64,000 bases of DNA from Clostridiales bacterium UBA1738 (lineage in GTDB: Bacteria > Bacillota > Clostridia > UBA1381), in assembly GCA_002315735.1 (NCBI GenBank), contig DCIA01000005.1, positions 62,001-126,000 of the forward strand, written 5' to 3'. A model generated the notes under the pieces. That model saw nothing but the letters and a program-made list of their open reading frames with translations. It was not told the DNA's origin and did no database searches. Shown piece by piece: positions 9,311 to 17,930 of the stretch. Made by a program: the position numbers and the translations under genes. How positions within the stretch are numbered: the first letter of the stretch is position 1; the number at the start of each line of letters is the position of its first letter.

Positions 9311-10177
9311 ATGAGAATTTTTGAAGAAAATAATAATATTATTCTTGAAAATGTTGAATCTTTCAATATTATTGATATTTTTGAGTGTGGTCAATGTTTT
9401 AGATGGAACAAGGTTGAAGACGGATATTTTGGCGTTGCAAAGGGGCATTCTCTATATATTACCCAAACCGGCGACAAAGTTGTATTCCATAATACTAGCC
9501 TTGATACCTTTAACTCAGTTTGGAAAGAATATTTTGACCTTAACACAGATTATGAAAAAATCAAAGCAGAACTATCCAAAGATAGCGTATTGAAGGAAGC
9601 CATCTCCTTTGGAGAAGGCATTAGAATTTTGCGTCAAGACGCTTTTGAATGTGTTATTTCTTTTATTATTTCTGCGAGCAATAACATTCCGAGAATAAAA
9701 AAGATTATTGAACTATTATGTGAAAATTTCGGTGAAAAAAGGATAGAAAACGGTAAAACTTTTTATCTTTTTCCAACAGCCGAAAAACTCTCTTCTCTTA
9801 CCCTTTCCGACCTTTCGGTAATAAAAGCAGGTTTTCGTGATAAATATATTTTAGCCGCATCAAAGGCAGTTTATTCGGGGCAACCAGATTTGGATTCTAT
9901 AAAAAAATCTTCATTTGAATATGCCAAAACAGAACTATTAAAACTTTCAGGAGTTGGAGAAAAGGTTGCATCTTGCATCTTACTTTTTGGGCTTTCAAAA
10001 TATGAGGGTTTTCCGATTGATGTTTGGATTAAACGAATAGTAGAGTATTGTTGGTTTGAAAGCGAGCAAACAAAAGAGACTTTATCCCAATTTGCCAAAG
10101 AAAAGTTTGGAATCCTTTGCGGATTTGCTCAGCAATATCTTTTTTATTGGGCAAGAGAAAATAAGATAGGAATTTAG
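9311..10177 (+). CDS. ogg: 8-oxoguanine DNA glycosylase (OGG1 family)
   Basis: A 288-residue base-excision repair enzyme expected to remove 8-oxoguanine and nick the abasic site. The N-terminal OGG domain contains FECGQCFRW (about 24-32). The helix-hairpin-helix/GPD domain carries LSGVGEKVASC with the Schiff-base lysine K218, and GFPIDVW with the catalytic D237. Their 19-residue spacing equals K249-D268 of human OGG1. The ATG at 9311 has no ribosome-binding site because the promoter -10 ends just 10 bases upstream, so translation is probably leaderless. No later in-frame start would keep the OGG domain intact. The next gene starts one base after its stop. Confidence 0.9.
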   Translation: MRIFEENNNIILENVESFNIIDIFECGQCFRWNKVEDGYFGVAKGHSLYITQTGDKVVFHNTSLDTFNSVWKEYFDLNTDYEKIKAELSKDSVLKEAISFGEGIRILRQDAFECVISFIISASNNIPRIKKIIELLCENFGEKRIENGKTFYLFPTAEKLSSLTLSDLSVIKAGFRDKYILAASKAVYSGQPDLDSIKKSSFEYAKTELLKLSGVGEKVASCILLFGLSKYEGFPIDVWIKRIVEYCWFESEQTKETLSQFAKEKFGILCGFAQQYLFYWARENKIGI

Positions 10178-10178
10178 T

Positions 10179-10781
10179 ATGATTAAAGAATTTAAAAAAT
10201 CTATAGGTTACATATGTCCATTTTGTTCCACAATCGTAACAAAGGACGTAAATTTATTTGATTTTTCGGGGCAAAACGCTTCTCCGTTTTTATGTTCAAA
10301 AGATGATTGTAGAGCACTGTCTGTTAGTATTACACCAAAAAAAGACAAGTACTCAATCACTGTAAACTGTCCTATTTGTGGCGAACCACATATTTTTAAT
10401 ATAAAAAAAGTTACATTTTGGAAAAGTGACTTTTTTGTTCTACACTGCCCCGAAACAGGCTTTGGGATACTATTTATCGGTAGCAGTGAAAGAATTCGAA
10501 GCGAGATTAATCGTCAAGAAGAACTTATTGCTGAGTTTGAAAGTGAGGATGTTACAATAGGTGATGAACTTTCAAATATATTTGACACAGTTGAACACAT
10601 AAACGAGTTATCAAAAAAAGATGCCATCTACTGTTCTTGCGGCAGCAGAAATATCGCCATAGAAATTGATAATGACGGAATCACTCTTTCGTGTAAAGAT
10701 TGCGGCAAATCAAAGTGTGTTAAAACCGATATGGAATCATTACAAACATTGTTAAATGCGAGTACAATAGTACTTGATTAA
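10179..10781 (+). CDS. Uncharacterised multi-zinc-ribbon protein
   Basis: A 200-residue protein of unknown function, not recognised as a named family. It has no signal peptide or membrane helix. Its cysteines fall in pairs suited to zinc: C13/C16, C39/C44, C64/C67, C90, C152/C154 and C172/C175, with C180. This suggests two or three zinc ribbons: one N-terminal (CPFC with C39-C44), one central (CPIC) and one C-terminal (CSCG...CKDCG). An acidic, probably helical segment (105-148) separates the last two. It begins one base after the glycosylase stop, so translation is coupled. DNA or RNA binding is possible but unproven. Confidence 0.8.
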   Translation: MIKEFKKSIGYICPFCSTIVTKDVNLFDFSGQNASPFLCSKDDCRALSVSITPKKDKYSITVNCPICGEPHIFNIKKVTFWKSDFFVLHCPETGFGILFIGSSERIRSEINRQEELIAEFESEDVTIGDELSNIFDTVEHINELSKKDAIYCSCGSRNIAIEIDNDGITLSCKDCGKSKCVKTDMESLQTLLNASTIVLD

Positions 10782-10803
10782 ATATTTTAAGGAGGCTTTT
10801 GAT

Positions 10804-11667
10804 ATGTTAGTATCAGCAACAGAAATGTTAAAGAAAGCGGTTGAAGGAAAGTATGCCGTTGGACAATTTAACATCAACAATTTGGAGTGGACAAAATCTA
10901 TACTTCAAACTGCACAAGAAAACAATTCACCGGTTATTTTGGGTGTTTCAGAAGGTGCAGGAAAATATATGACAGGTTTTAAGACCGTTACAGCTATGGT
11001 TAGCGCTATGGTTGAAGAAATGGGAATAACAGTTCCTGTTGCACTTCACTTAGACCACGGCACATATGAAGGTGCATATAAATGTATCGATGCAGGTTTT
11101 TCATCAATTATGTTTGATGGTTCACACTATCCAATCGATGAAAATATCGCAAAGACAAAGGAATTAGTTGACGTTTGTCATAAGAAAGGTATCTCAATCG
11201 AAGCAGAAGTTGGTTCAATCGGTGGCGAAGAAGATGGTGTTATCGGTGGTGGCGAAGTTGCTGACCCTAACGAATGTAAAATGATTGCTGACCTTGGTAT
11301 CGATTTCTTGGCAGCAGGTATTGGTAATATTCACGGTAAATATCCTGAAAACTGGGCAGGTTTAAACTTTGACGCCCTTGCTCAAATTAAGGATAAGGTT
11401 GGTAACCTTCCACTTGTTCTACACGGTGGTACAGGAATCCCTGCTGATATGATTAAAAAGGCAATTTCATTAGGCGTTGCAAAAATCAACGTTAACACAG
11501 AATGTCAATTATACTTCCAAGAAGCTACAAGAAAGTATATTGAAGAAGGCAAGGACTTACAAGGTAAGGGATTTGACCCAAGAAAACTTTTGGCTCCTGG
11601 TTGTGAAGCAATTAAAACTATTGTTAAAGAAAAGATGGAACTTTTCGGTTCAATCAACAAGGCATAA
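10804..11667 (+). CDS. fba: Class II fructose-bisphosphate aldolase
   Basis: A 287-residue zinc aldolase of glycolysis and gluconeogenesis that interconverts fructose 1,6-bisphosphate with dihydroxyacetone phosphate and glyceraldehyde 3-phosphate. The motif HLDHG carries the catalytic D84 and zinc ligand H85. Further hallmarks are EAEVGSIGGEEDG (about 133-145), the zinc histidines H178 (NIHGKY) and H207 (VLHGGTG), and KINVNTE for phosphate binding. The ATG at 10804 follows AAGGAGG at good spacing. An in-frame opening at 10774 would overlap the previous gene and lacks such a site. The length suits the class IIB (FbaA) group. It is last in the group with ogg and the zinc-ribbon gene. Confidence 0.94.
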   Translation: MLVSATEMLKKAVEGKYAVGQFNINNLEWTKSILQTAQENNSPVILGVSEGAGKYMTGFKTVTAMVSAMVEEMGITVPVALHLDHGTYEGAYKCIDAGFSSIMFDGSHYPIDENIAKTKELVDVCHKKGISIEAEVGSIGGEEDGVIGGGEVADPNECKMIADLGIDFLAAGIGNIHGKYPENWAGLNFDALAQIKDKVGNLPLVLHGGTGIPADMIKKAISLGVAKINVNTECQLYFQEATRKYIEEGKDLQGKGFDPRKLLAPGCEAIKTIVKEKMELFGSINKA

Positions 11668-11672
11668 TTTTT

Positions 11673-11703
11673 AAAAGGACAGGCTATAACCTGTCCTTTT
11701 TTT
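11673..11703 (+). terminator. Intrinsic terminator after the aldolase gene
   Basis: An 11-bp perfect stem (11673-11683 with 11690-11700) ends in a run of T. Confidence 0.9.
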
Positions 11704-11766
11704 GTATCTTTTTTTATATGTGGCATAGTACATTTTTCTTTTCATATCTTAATAATGGGTGATAAT

Positions 11767-12612
11767 ATGAAATATAAAAAATACTTGCCACTTCTTGTTC
11801 TGCTAACCTTTATCAGTTCTTTTTTTATTACAAATAGAACAATATCGGTATTTGAAAATTCCGACTATGTCCCACTTCCTGTAATTATGTATCACGGGGT
11901 TAACAAAAATCCTTCAAGGTCTTGTAAATATGTTATTACTCCCGAAAAATTAGAGGAGGATTTAAAATATTTGCAAGATAAAGGTTATACCGGTGTTTCT
12001 GTTAAAGATATTATAAAATATGTAAATCTCTCAGAGCCTCTTCCCGATAAGCCTGTTTTAATTACATTTGATGACGGAATGTATAATAATATGTCAGTGG
12101 CTCTGCCTGTTCTTGAAAAATATAATTTTAATGCCGTATTTTCCGTTGTCGGAAGCTATACCGATGAATATACAAAAAGTGATATTACAAATAATAATTA
12201 CGGCTATTTAAGATGGTGTGATATCAAAGAACTTTCCGATAATCCGCTTATCGAATTTGGAAGTCACTCATATAACTTTCATAATATTTCCAAAGAAAGA
12301 TACGGTACAAAGAAAAAGTCTTATGAAAAATCACTCGATTACATAAATACATTTTATCAAGACACACAAAAATTGCAGTCAGAATTTCTTCTAAACTGCA
12401 ACTATAAGCCAATTATTTATACTTATCCTTTTGGAAGTTTCAGTAGCGAAAGCTACAAAGTTCTAAAAAAGATGGGATTTTTAGTTAGTTTTTCTTGTAC
12501 CCAAGGGATTAATAAGTTAACCCACGACAGCGACTGCCTTTATATGCTAAAACGCTATAATCGTGACGGTACAATTTCCACATGGGAGTTTTTTTCAAAA
12601 CTCAAACTTTAA
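11767..12612 (+). CDS. Polysaccharide deacetylase (NodB-fold), membrane-anchored or secreted
   Basis: A 281-residue carbohydrate esterase family 4 protein, expected to remove acetyl groups from peptidoglycan or another surface polysaccharide outside the cell. An N-terminal hydrophobic helix (about 7-22) anchors or exports it. NodB motif 1 is TFDDG with D102 and D103, motif 2 is HSYNFH with metal ligands H167 and H172, and motif 3 is YTYPFG near 218-223. The GGGTGAT just upstream favours the ATG at 11767 over one four codons earlier. Its last 11 bases overlap the convergent fumarase gene with no terminator between. PdaA-type spore-cortex and PgdA-type enzymes cannot be told apart here. Confidence 0.88.
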   Translation: MKYKKYLPLLVLLTFISSFFITNRTISVFENSDYVPLPVIMYHGVNKNPSRSCKYVITPEKLEEDLKYLQDKGYTGVSVKDIIKYVNLSEPLPDKPVLITFDDGMYNNMSVALPVLEKYNFNAVFSVVGSYTDEYTKSDITNNNYGYLRWCDIKELSDNPLIEFGSHSYNFHNISKERYGTKKKSYEKSLDYINTFYQDTQKLQSEFLLNCNYKPIIYTYPFGSFSSESYKVLKKMGFLVSFSCTQGINKLTHDSDCLYMLKRYNRDGTISTWEFFSKLKL

Positions 12613-13156
12613 ATTTTTCCTGTGCAATTTTATAAAAATCGTTACCAAAACTATCACAAAGCACGGTACACGGGAAATCTTCAACGATAAGTTCTATTAT
12701 TGCTTCTGTACCCAAATCGTCATATGCCAAGATTTTTGCACTTTTTATACAATCTGCAATAAGCGCACCGCACCCACCAACAGCACCTAAATATAAGCAA
12801 CCATTTCTTTTAATTGCCTCTATAACATTGCTGTTTCTAGCACCTTTTCCTATCATTATTTTAAGTCCGTTATCTAATAAAAGTGGTGCATATTTATCCA
12901 TTCTGCCTGATGTTGTAGGGCCGCATGAGCCAATCACATCACCGGGCTTTGTAGGGCAAGGCCCTGCGTAATATATAGCCTTTCCCCTAATATCAAAAGG
13001 AAAATCTATCCCTTTTTCAAAATCTTCACACATTCTTTTGTGTGCCGCATCACGAGCAGTATATATAACGCCTGAAAGCAGGAGATTATCCCCTGCTTTT
13101 AGTGTTTTTATCTTTTCATTTGTTAATTCATCTAATGATATTTTGATAGTATTCAT
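12602..13156 (-). CDS. fumB: Fumarate hydratase (class I, Fe-S) beta subunit, orphan
   Basis: A 184-residue protein of the L(+)-tartrate dehydratase/fumarase beta family. With an alpha subunit that carries the 4Fe-4S cluster, it hydrates fumarate to malate. Family hallmarks are the AGPCPTKPGDVIG block (about 69-81), GPTTSGRMD (about 84-92), GKGARN and LGAVGGCGALIA. The alpha gene, normally immediately upstream, is absent. The gene instead begins within the dnaJ stop (TAATG, one-base overlap) and so is translationally coupled to the heat-shock operon. Tartrate dehydratase is an alternative substrate class. The symbol denotes the beta subunit, not the E. coli fumB fusion. Confidence 0.88.
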   Translation of the reverse strand: MNTIKISLDELTNEKIKTLKAGDNLLLSGVIYTARDAAHKRMCEDFEKGIDFPFDIRGKAIYYAGPCPTKPGDVIGSCGPTTSGRMDKYAPLLLDNGLKIMIGKGARNSNVIEAIKRNGCLYLGAVGGCGALIADCIKSAKILAYDDLGTEAIIELIVEDFPCTVLCDSFGNDFYKIAQEKFKV

Positions 13157-14295
13157 TATTTAAAAATATCCTTCATTGTATCAAAAAAACCTTTGCGTTT
13201 TTTGTAGTTTTTATCTTCAATCGTTCCGTCAAATTCTCTCAAAAGTTCTTTTTGTCTTTGAGATAAGTTCTTTGGTGTTTCAACCTCAACCTTTACATAT
13301 TGGTCGCCTCTACCCTTTCCTCTAATAAAAGGAATACCCTTTCCTCGAAGTCTAAATACACTTCCTGACTGAGTTTCGCTCGGAACATCATATTCAACAA
13401 CGCCACTAATTGTAGGCACTTTTATTGTTGCACCAAGAGCCGCTTGTGCAAAGGTAATAGGTATAGAAATATATACATCAAATTCGTCACGAGTGAAAAT
13501 CTCATGCTTTTTAATACGAATTGTAAGAAGCAAATCTCCGTTTGGGCCGCCCTTTGTTCCCGGTTCACCGCTTCCTGTGATTTGCATTGTTTGACCATCA
13601 TTTATACCTTGTGGAATATCAACTTCAATAGTCTTTTGTGCTCTTACCTTGCCTGCTCCGTGACATATAGTACAAGGGTCTTTTATAATCTTACCTTCTC
13701 CACGACATTCAGGACAAGTGCTTACATTTCTCATATAACCGATTGGTGTTCTTGTTTGCGTTGTAACTTGACCGGTACCACCACATCTTTGACAAGTTGT
13801 TGCACTAGTTCCGGGTTTCGCACCTGTACCATGACAGGTTGCACAATCCTCCATTTTATTTAAAACAACCTTTTTCTTACAACCAAAGGCAGCCTCTTCA
13901 AAGGTTAGTTCAACGATTTGTCTAATATCAGCACCACGCTTTGGGCCATTTCGTCTATTTCCGCCGCCACCAAATCCAAATCCGCTAAAAATATCCGAGA
14001 AAATATCACCAAAGTCACCAAAACCTCCACCATATGAGCCGCCCGCTCCACCTGCACCAAAATTCGGGTCAACACCTGCATGGCCAAATTGGTCATAGCG
14101 TGACTTTTTATCTGAATCGGAAAGGACTTCATAGGCTTCGTTTACTTCTTTAAACTTTGCTTCACATTCTTTGTCACCGGGATGCAAGTCAGGATGATAC
14201 TTTTTTGCCTCTTTTCTGTATGCCTTTTTTATTTCATCGGCTGAGGCACTTTTATTTACTCCTAATACCTCATAAAAATCTCTTTTATCAGCCAC
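13156..14295 (-). CDS. dnaJ: Chaperone protein DnaJ
   Basis: A 379-residue Hsp40 co-chaperone that delivers unfolded substrates to DnaK and stimulates its ATPase. The J domain carries the essential HPD at residues 34-36. A Gly/Phe-rich linker follows (about 75-115), then four zinc-binding repeats (CATCHGTG, CQRCGGTG, CPECRGEG, CTICHGAG; about 150-220), then the beta-sandwich substrate domains. This makes it a class I DnaJ. A hairpin with a short T run separates it from dnaK, so it is probably expressed by partial read-through. Its stop overlaps the start of the fumarase beta gene. Confidence 0.97.
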   Translation of the reverse strand: MADKRDFYEVLGVNKSASADEIKKAYRKEAKKYHPDLHPGDKECEAKFKEVNEAYEVLSDSDKKSRYDQFGHAGVDPNFGAGGAGGSYGGGFGDFGDIFSDIFSGFGFGGGGNRRNGPKRGADIRQIVELTFEEAAFGCKKKVVLNKMEDCATCHGTGAKPGTSATTCQRCGGTGQVTTQTRTPIGYMRNVSTCPECRGEGKIIKDPCTICHGAGKVRAQKTIEVDIPQGINDGQTMQITGSGEPGTKGGPNGDLLLTIRIKKHEIFTRDEFDVYISIPITFAQAALGATIKVPTISGVVEYDVPSETQSGSVFRLRGKGIPFIRGKGRGDQYVKVEVETPKNLSQRQKELLREFDGTIEDKNYKKRKGFFDTMKDIFK

Positions 14296-14319
14296 TTAAA
14301 TTTCACCTCATAAAATACA

Positions 14320-14349
14320 GATAAAAGGGCGGAGAAATCTTTTCCGCCC
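14320..14349 (-). terminator. Hairpin terminator or attenuator between dnaK and dnaJ
   Basis: On the minus strand a GC-rich 7-bp stem (14343-14349 with 14327-14333) and 9-base loop are followed by TTTT. It would end part of the dnaK transcripts before dnaJ. Confidence 0.65.
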
Positions 14350-14359
14350 AAGTTATCAA

Positions 14360-16219
14360 TTACTTATTTTCGTCATCGTTTACTTCACGATAGTCTGCCT
14401 CGTAAACATTTTCACCTTGTGGTCCGCTTTGTGCGCCACCTTGCGCTTCATCAGGATTAAATCCTGCGCCGCCTTGTGCAGCATTTGGATTTGCTTGACC
14501 ATAAAGTTTTTCAGAAATTTTATAGAATTTTTGTTGAAGTGCTTCTTGAGCATTCTTTATAGCTTCTGTATCTGTTCCCTTTAATGCTTCTTTAACCTTT
14601 TCTATTTCTGATTCGATTTCTGTCTTATCATTTGCATCAATCTTATCTCCTAGTTCGCCCAAAGTCTTTTCGCATTGATATACCATGCTTTCAGCATTAT
14701 TTCTTGTTTCAACTTCTTCTTTTCTCTTCTTATCTTCTTCAGCGTACTTTTCTGCTTCTTTTACTGCTTTATCGATATCTTCTTCAGATAGATTTGAAGA
14801 TGCTGTAATTGTAATCTTTTGTTCATTGCCTGTGCCCATATCCTTTGCAGAAACCTTAACGATACCATTAGCATCAATATCGAATGTAACTTCGATTTGA
14901 GGTACTCCACGAGGAGCAGGAGCAATACCTGTTAGGCTAAAACGTCCCAAAGTTTTGTTGTATTGAGCCATATCTCTTTCACCTTGCAAAACGTGCACTT
15001 CAACAGAAGTTTGACCGTCTGCAGCAGTTGAGAATATTTGTGACTTCTTTGTAGGGATTGTTGTATTTCTTTCGATAAGTCTTGTAAATACACCACCCAT
15101 TGTTTCGATACCAAGTGATAGTGGAGTTACATCAAGCAACAATAAATCTTTTACATCACCTGCTAATACACCTGCTTGAACTGCTGCACCAACTGCAACA
15201 CATTCGTCAGGGTTAATTCCCTTTGTAGGTTCTTGACCCATTTCGTTTTTAACTGCTTCTTGAACGGCCGGAATTCTAGATGAGCCACCAACCAAAAGTA
15301 CCTTATTGATATCGCCTTTTGAAAGACCTGCATCATTCATAGCATTTCTAATACAAGTAATTGTCTTTTGTACTAAATCAGCAGTTAATTCATCAAATTT
15401 TGCTTTTGTAAGTGTAATATCAAGATGCTTAGGGCCTGTTGCATCTGCTGTTATAAATGGCAAGTTAATATTTGATGTTGTCATACCTGAAAGTTCAATT
15501 TTTGATTTTTCAGCAGCTTCTTTAAGTCTTTGCATTGCCATTTTGTCGCTTGTTAGGTCAACGCCTGTTTCCTTCTTAAATTCTGCAACAAGATAGTCGA
15601 TAATTTTTTGGTCAAAATCGTCACCACCAAGTCTTGTATCACCATTTGTTGAAAGAACTTCAAATACACCATCACCAATTTCAAGGATAGATACATCAAA
15701 TGTACCACCACCTAGGTCATATACCATAACCTTTTGGTCTGTATCATTCATGCCGTACGCCAAAGCTGCGGCTGTTGGTTCGTTAATAATACGAAGAACT
15801 TCAAGACCTGCAATCTTACCTGCGTCCTTTGTTGCTTGACGTTGCGAATCGCTAAAATATGCAGGAACGGTGATAACTGCTTGAGAAACAGTTTCTCCCA
15901 AATAACTTTCTGCATCTTGTTTTAACTTTGTTAAAATCATTGCTGAGATTTCTTGTGGGGTATATGCCTTATCATCTATTGTAACTGTGTGAGATGTACC
16001 CATTTCACGCTTAATAGACATAATTGTACGGTCTGCATTTGTAACTGCTTGACGTTTTGCAACTTGACCTACAATTCTTTCTCCACTTTTTTGGAAAGCA
16101 ACAACAGATGGTGTAGTTCTTGCACCTTCTGAGTTTGCAATAACAGTAGGATTTCCGCCTTCAATAACTGCAACACATGAGTTTGTTGTTCCTAAGTCAA
16201 TTCCGATAATTTTTCCCAT
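14360..16219 (-). CDS. dnaK: Chaperone protein DnaK (Hsp70)
   Basis: A 619-residue ATP-dependent chaperone. The nucleotide-binding domain opens with GIDLGTTNSCVAV (about 5-17) and includes INEPTAAALAYG, VYDLGGGTFDVS and LVGGSSRIP. The substrate-binding domain includes the LLLLDVTPLSLGIETMGG linker region. The tail has the usual Gly/Gln/Ala-rich stretch and an acidic end (ADYREVNDDENK), the counterpart of EEVKD. It lies after grpE in the CIRCE-controlled operon, so it should be heat-inducible through HrcA. Confidence 0.98.
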   Translation of the reverse strand: MGKIIGIDLGTTNSCVAVIEGGNPTVIANSEGARTTPSVVAFQKSGERIVGQVAKRQAVTNADRTIMSIKREMGTSHTVTIDDKAYTPQEISAMILTKLKQDAESYLGETVSQAVITVPAYFSDSQRQATKDAGKIAGLEVLRIINEPTAAALAYGMNDTDQKVMVYDLGGGTFDVSILEIGDGVFEVLSTNGDTRLGGDDFDQKIIDYLVAEFKKETGVDLTSDKMAMQRLKEAAEKSKIELSGMTTSNINLPFITADATGPKHLDITLTKAKFDELTADLVQKTITCIRNAMNDAGLSKGDINKVLLVGGSSRIPAVQEAVKNEMGQEPTKGINPDECVAVGAAVQAGVLAGDVKDLLLLDVTPLSLGIETMGGVFTRLIERNTTIPTKKSQIFSTAADGQTSVEVHVLQGERDMAQYNKTLGRFSLTGIAPAPRGVPQIEVTFDIDANGIVKVSAKDMGTGNEQKITITASSNLSEEDIDKAVKEAEKYAEEDKKRKEEVETRNNAESMVYQCEKTLGELGDKIDANDKTEIESEIEKVKEALKGTDTEAIKNAQEALQQKFYKISEKLYGQANPNAAQGGAGFNPDEAQGGAQSGPQGENVYEADYREVNDDENK

Positions 16220-16251
16220 AATTAATTTCCTCCTATATTTTGACTTTCGTC

Positions 16252-16791
16252 TTAATTTGCTACTTTAACCATCGAGTGACGAACCACTCTATCGTTATCA
16301 TAAATATAACCTTTTATAAATTCTTCAACAACGGTATTTTCCGTTACTGTTTCATTTTCTTCATGCATTACTGCATTGTGAAGATTGGGGTCAAATTCTT
16401 CTCCAACGGCTTTAATTTCTGTGATTTTAAGTTTTGTAAGCACATCTGCCATTTGCTTTTTAATCATCTCAACGCCGTCTTTTATCGCTTTCGCATCATC
16501 TGATACTGCCTCTGTATCCATTGCCCTTTCCAAGTTATCTAAAACCGGTAAAAACTCGCCTGCTGTATCAATTAATGCATCTGCATATCTTGCATCTTTT
16601 TCCTTTGCAGTGCGTTTTTTAAAGTTGTCAAACTCTGCAAAAAGTCTTAAATACTTTTCTTCGCTTTCTTTTAGTTGCTCTTTCGTTTTTGAAAGTTCAT
16701 CAACTTCTTTTACTTCTTCTTCCGCCTCTTTAGTCTCAGTTTCTTCTAAAACTTCTTCGGCTTCATTGGTTAATTTTTCCTCTTTTTCCAA
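16252..16791 (-). CDS. grpE: Nucleotide exchange factor GrpE
   Basis: A 179-residue cofactor that releases ADP from DnaK. The N-terminal half is an acidic, Glu/Lys-rich coiled coil (about 1-85, with LFAEFDNFKKRTAKEK). The C-terminal beta domain contains GEEFDPNLHNAVMHEEN and the signature ending KGYIYDNDRVVRHSMVKVAN. The gene starts two bases after the hrcA stop, so translation is coupled in the hrcA-grpE-dnaK-dnaJ operon. Confidence 0.96.
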   Translation of the reverse strand: MEKEEKLTNEAEEVLEETETKEAEEEVKEVDELSKTKEQLKESEEKYLRLFAEFDNFKKRTAKEKDARYADALIDTAGEFLPVLDNLERAMDTEAVSDDAKAIKDGVEMIKKQMADVLTKLKITEIKAVGEEFDPNLHNAVMHEENETVTENTVVEEFIKGYIYDNDRVVRHSMVKVAN

Positions 16792-16793
16792 TT

Positions 16794-17843
16794 TTATTCC
16801 TCACCTTCTGTGCTGTATAATTGTCCCATAATATTATCTATTTGGTTTGAAATGCAATCAAGGCTTGCTATAACCTTTGCATAATTCATACGTTTAGGGC
16901 CGATTACGCCAATTCGACCGACCACCTTATCGCCAACACGATAATTTACTGTTACCAAACTTGAATTCTCAAGTTCCGTAAACTGATTTTCTGTTCCGAT
17001 TTTTATGTCAACTCCGTCGTTTGGAGTTCCTATCATTTTAACCAGATTATCTTTATTTTCCAAAAATTCAAGCATTTCTCTTGCTTTTCCAACATCGGAA
17101 AATTCAGGATAAGATAGAATTGATTTTGCATTATTTACATAAATCTCTGTTTCGTCAAGCGCATCTATTGTTTCATACACAAAATTCAAAATATTAATAA
17201 GAACTTTTGGTGAAATGTCAAGTGACTTTGATGCCTCTTTTTCGATTTCGTTTATCAAATCAAAAGTTATCTCTTCTGCCGTAAGCCCTGAAATATGTGA
17301 GCCTATAATATCCGATAACTCTTGCACCTGTTTATCTGTAAGTTCAATAGCAACCGATTGATTTTTAACAATGCCTGTGCCTGTAATTATGACTGCCATC
17401 ACATTGCCGTAACCTAGGTTTACAAGTTCAAGTTTTTTTATAACCGAACTATTAAGTTTTGGTGATGTGACAACCGTTGTGTATTCTGTAAGCGACGACG
17501 CAATAAGACTTGCCTTTTTAATTATCATTTCGAGCTTATTGACTTTTTCGGTCATAACCATTTGAAGATTTTCAAGTGCTTCAACACTCATTTGATAACG
17601 CTCGATTAATGAGTTTACATAGAACCTATATCCCACATCCGTAGGAATTCTTCCCGCTGATGTGTGTGGCTGAGTCAGATATCCCATTTCCTCTAAATCT
17701 GCCATCTCATTACGGATTGTAGCACTCGACAATCCAAGTTCATTAATTTTAGCAATAGCACGAGAACCGACAGGCTCTGCTGTGCCTACATATTCATCAA
17801 TTACTGCTTTTAGAATTTGTTGTTTTCTTTGACTTAAATCCAT
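16794..17843 (-). CDS. hrcA: Heat-inducible transcription repressor HrcA
   Basis: A 349-residue repressor that binds the CIRCE operator of chaperone operons and depends on GroE for activity. The N-terminal winged helix contains LSSATIRNEMADLEEMGYLTQPHTSAGRIPTD (about 38-69, split here by no gap), which is highly characteristic. The rest is the GAF-like dimerisation domain. It is first in the operon, directly behind a CIRCE palindrome, so it represses itself along with grpE, dnaK and dnaJ. A GAGGT ribosome-binding site precedes the ATG. Confidence 0.97.
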   Translation of the reverse strand: MDLSQRKQQILKAVIDEYVGTAEPVGSRAIAKINELGLSSATIRNEMADLEEMGYLTQPHTSAGRIPTDVGYRFYVNSLIERYQMSVEALENLQMVMTEKVNKLEMIIKKASLIASSLTEYTTVVTSPKLNSSVIKKLELVNLGYGNVMAVIITGTGIVKNQSVAIELTDKQVQELSDIIGSHISGLTAEEITFDLINEIEKEASKSLDISPKVLINILNFVYETIDALDETEIYVNNAKSILSYPEFSDVGKAREMLEFLENKDNLVKMIGTPNDGVDIKIGTENQFTELENSSLVTVNYRVGDKVVGRIGVIGPKRMNYAKVIASLDCISNQIDNIMGQLYSTEGEE

Positions 17844-17896
17844 GGTTTTTACCTCAATTAGTGTAACCTATGATAAATCTGTAAAAATAAATACTG

Positions 17897-17923
17897 TTAG
17901 CACTCACGCATATTGAGTGCTAA
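17897..17923 (-). promoter_or_regulatory. CIRCE operator (HrcA binding site)
   Basis: TTAGCACTC, nine bases and GAGTGCTAA match the CIRCE consensus exactly. The dyad continues six more bases on each side (17891-17929). It sits at the expected transcription start, between the -10 element and hrcA. Confidence 0.98.
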
Positions 17924-17930
17924 CAGTATG

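Noticed and set aside
13444..13863. Cys/Thr-rich open frame antisense to the dnaJ zinc region
   Set aside because: Its cysteine richness is a by-product of the repeated zinc motifs on the coding strand.
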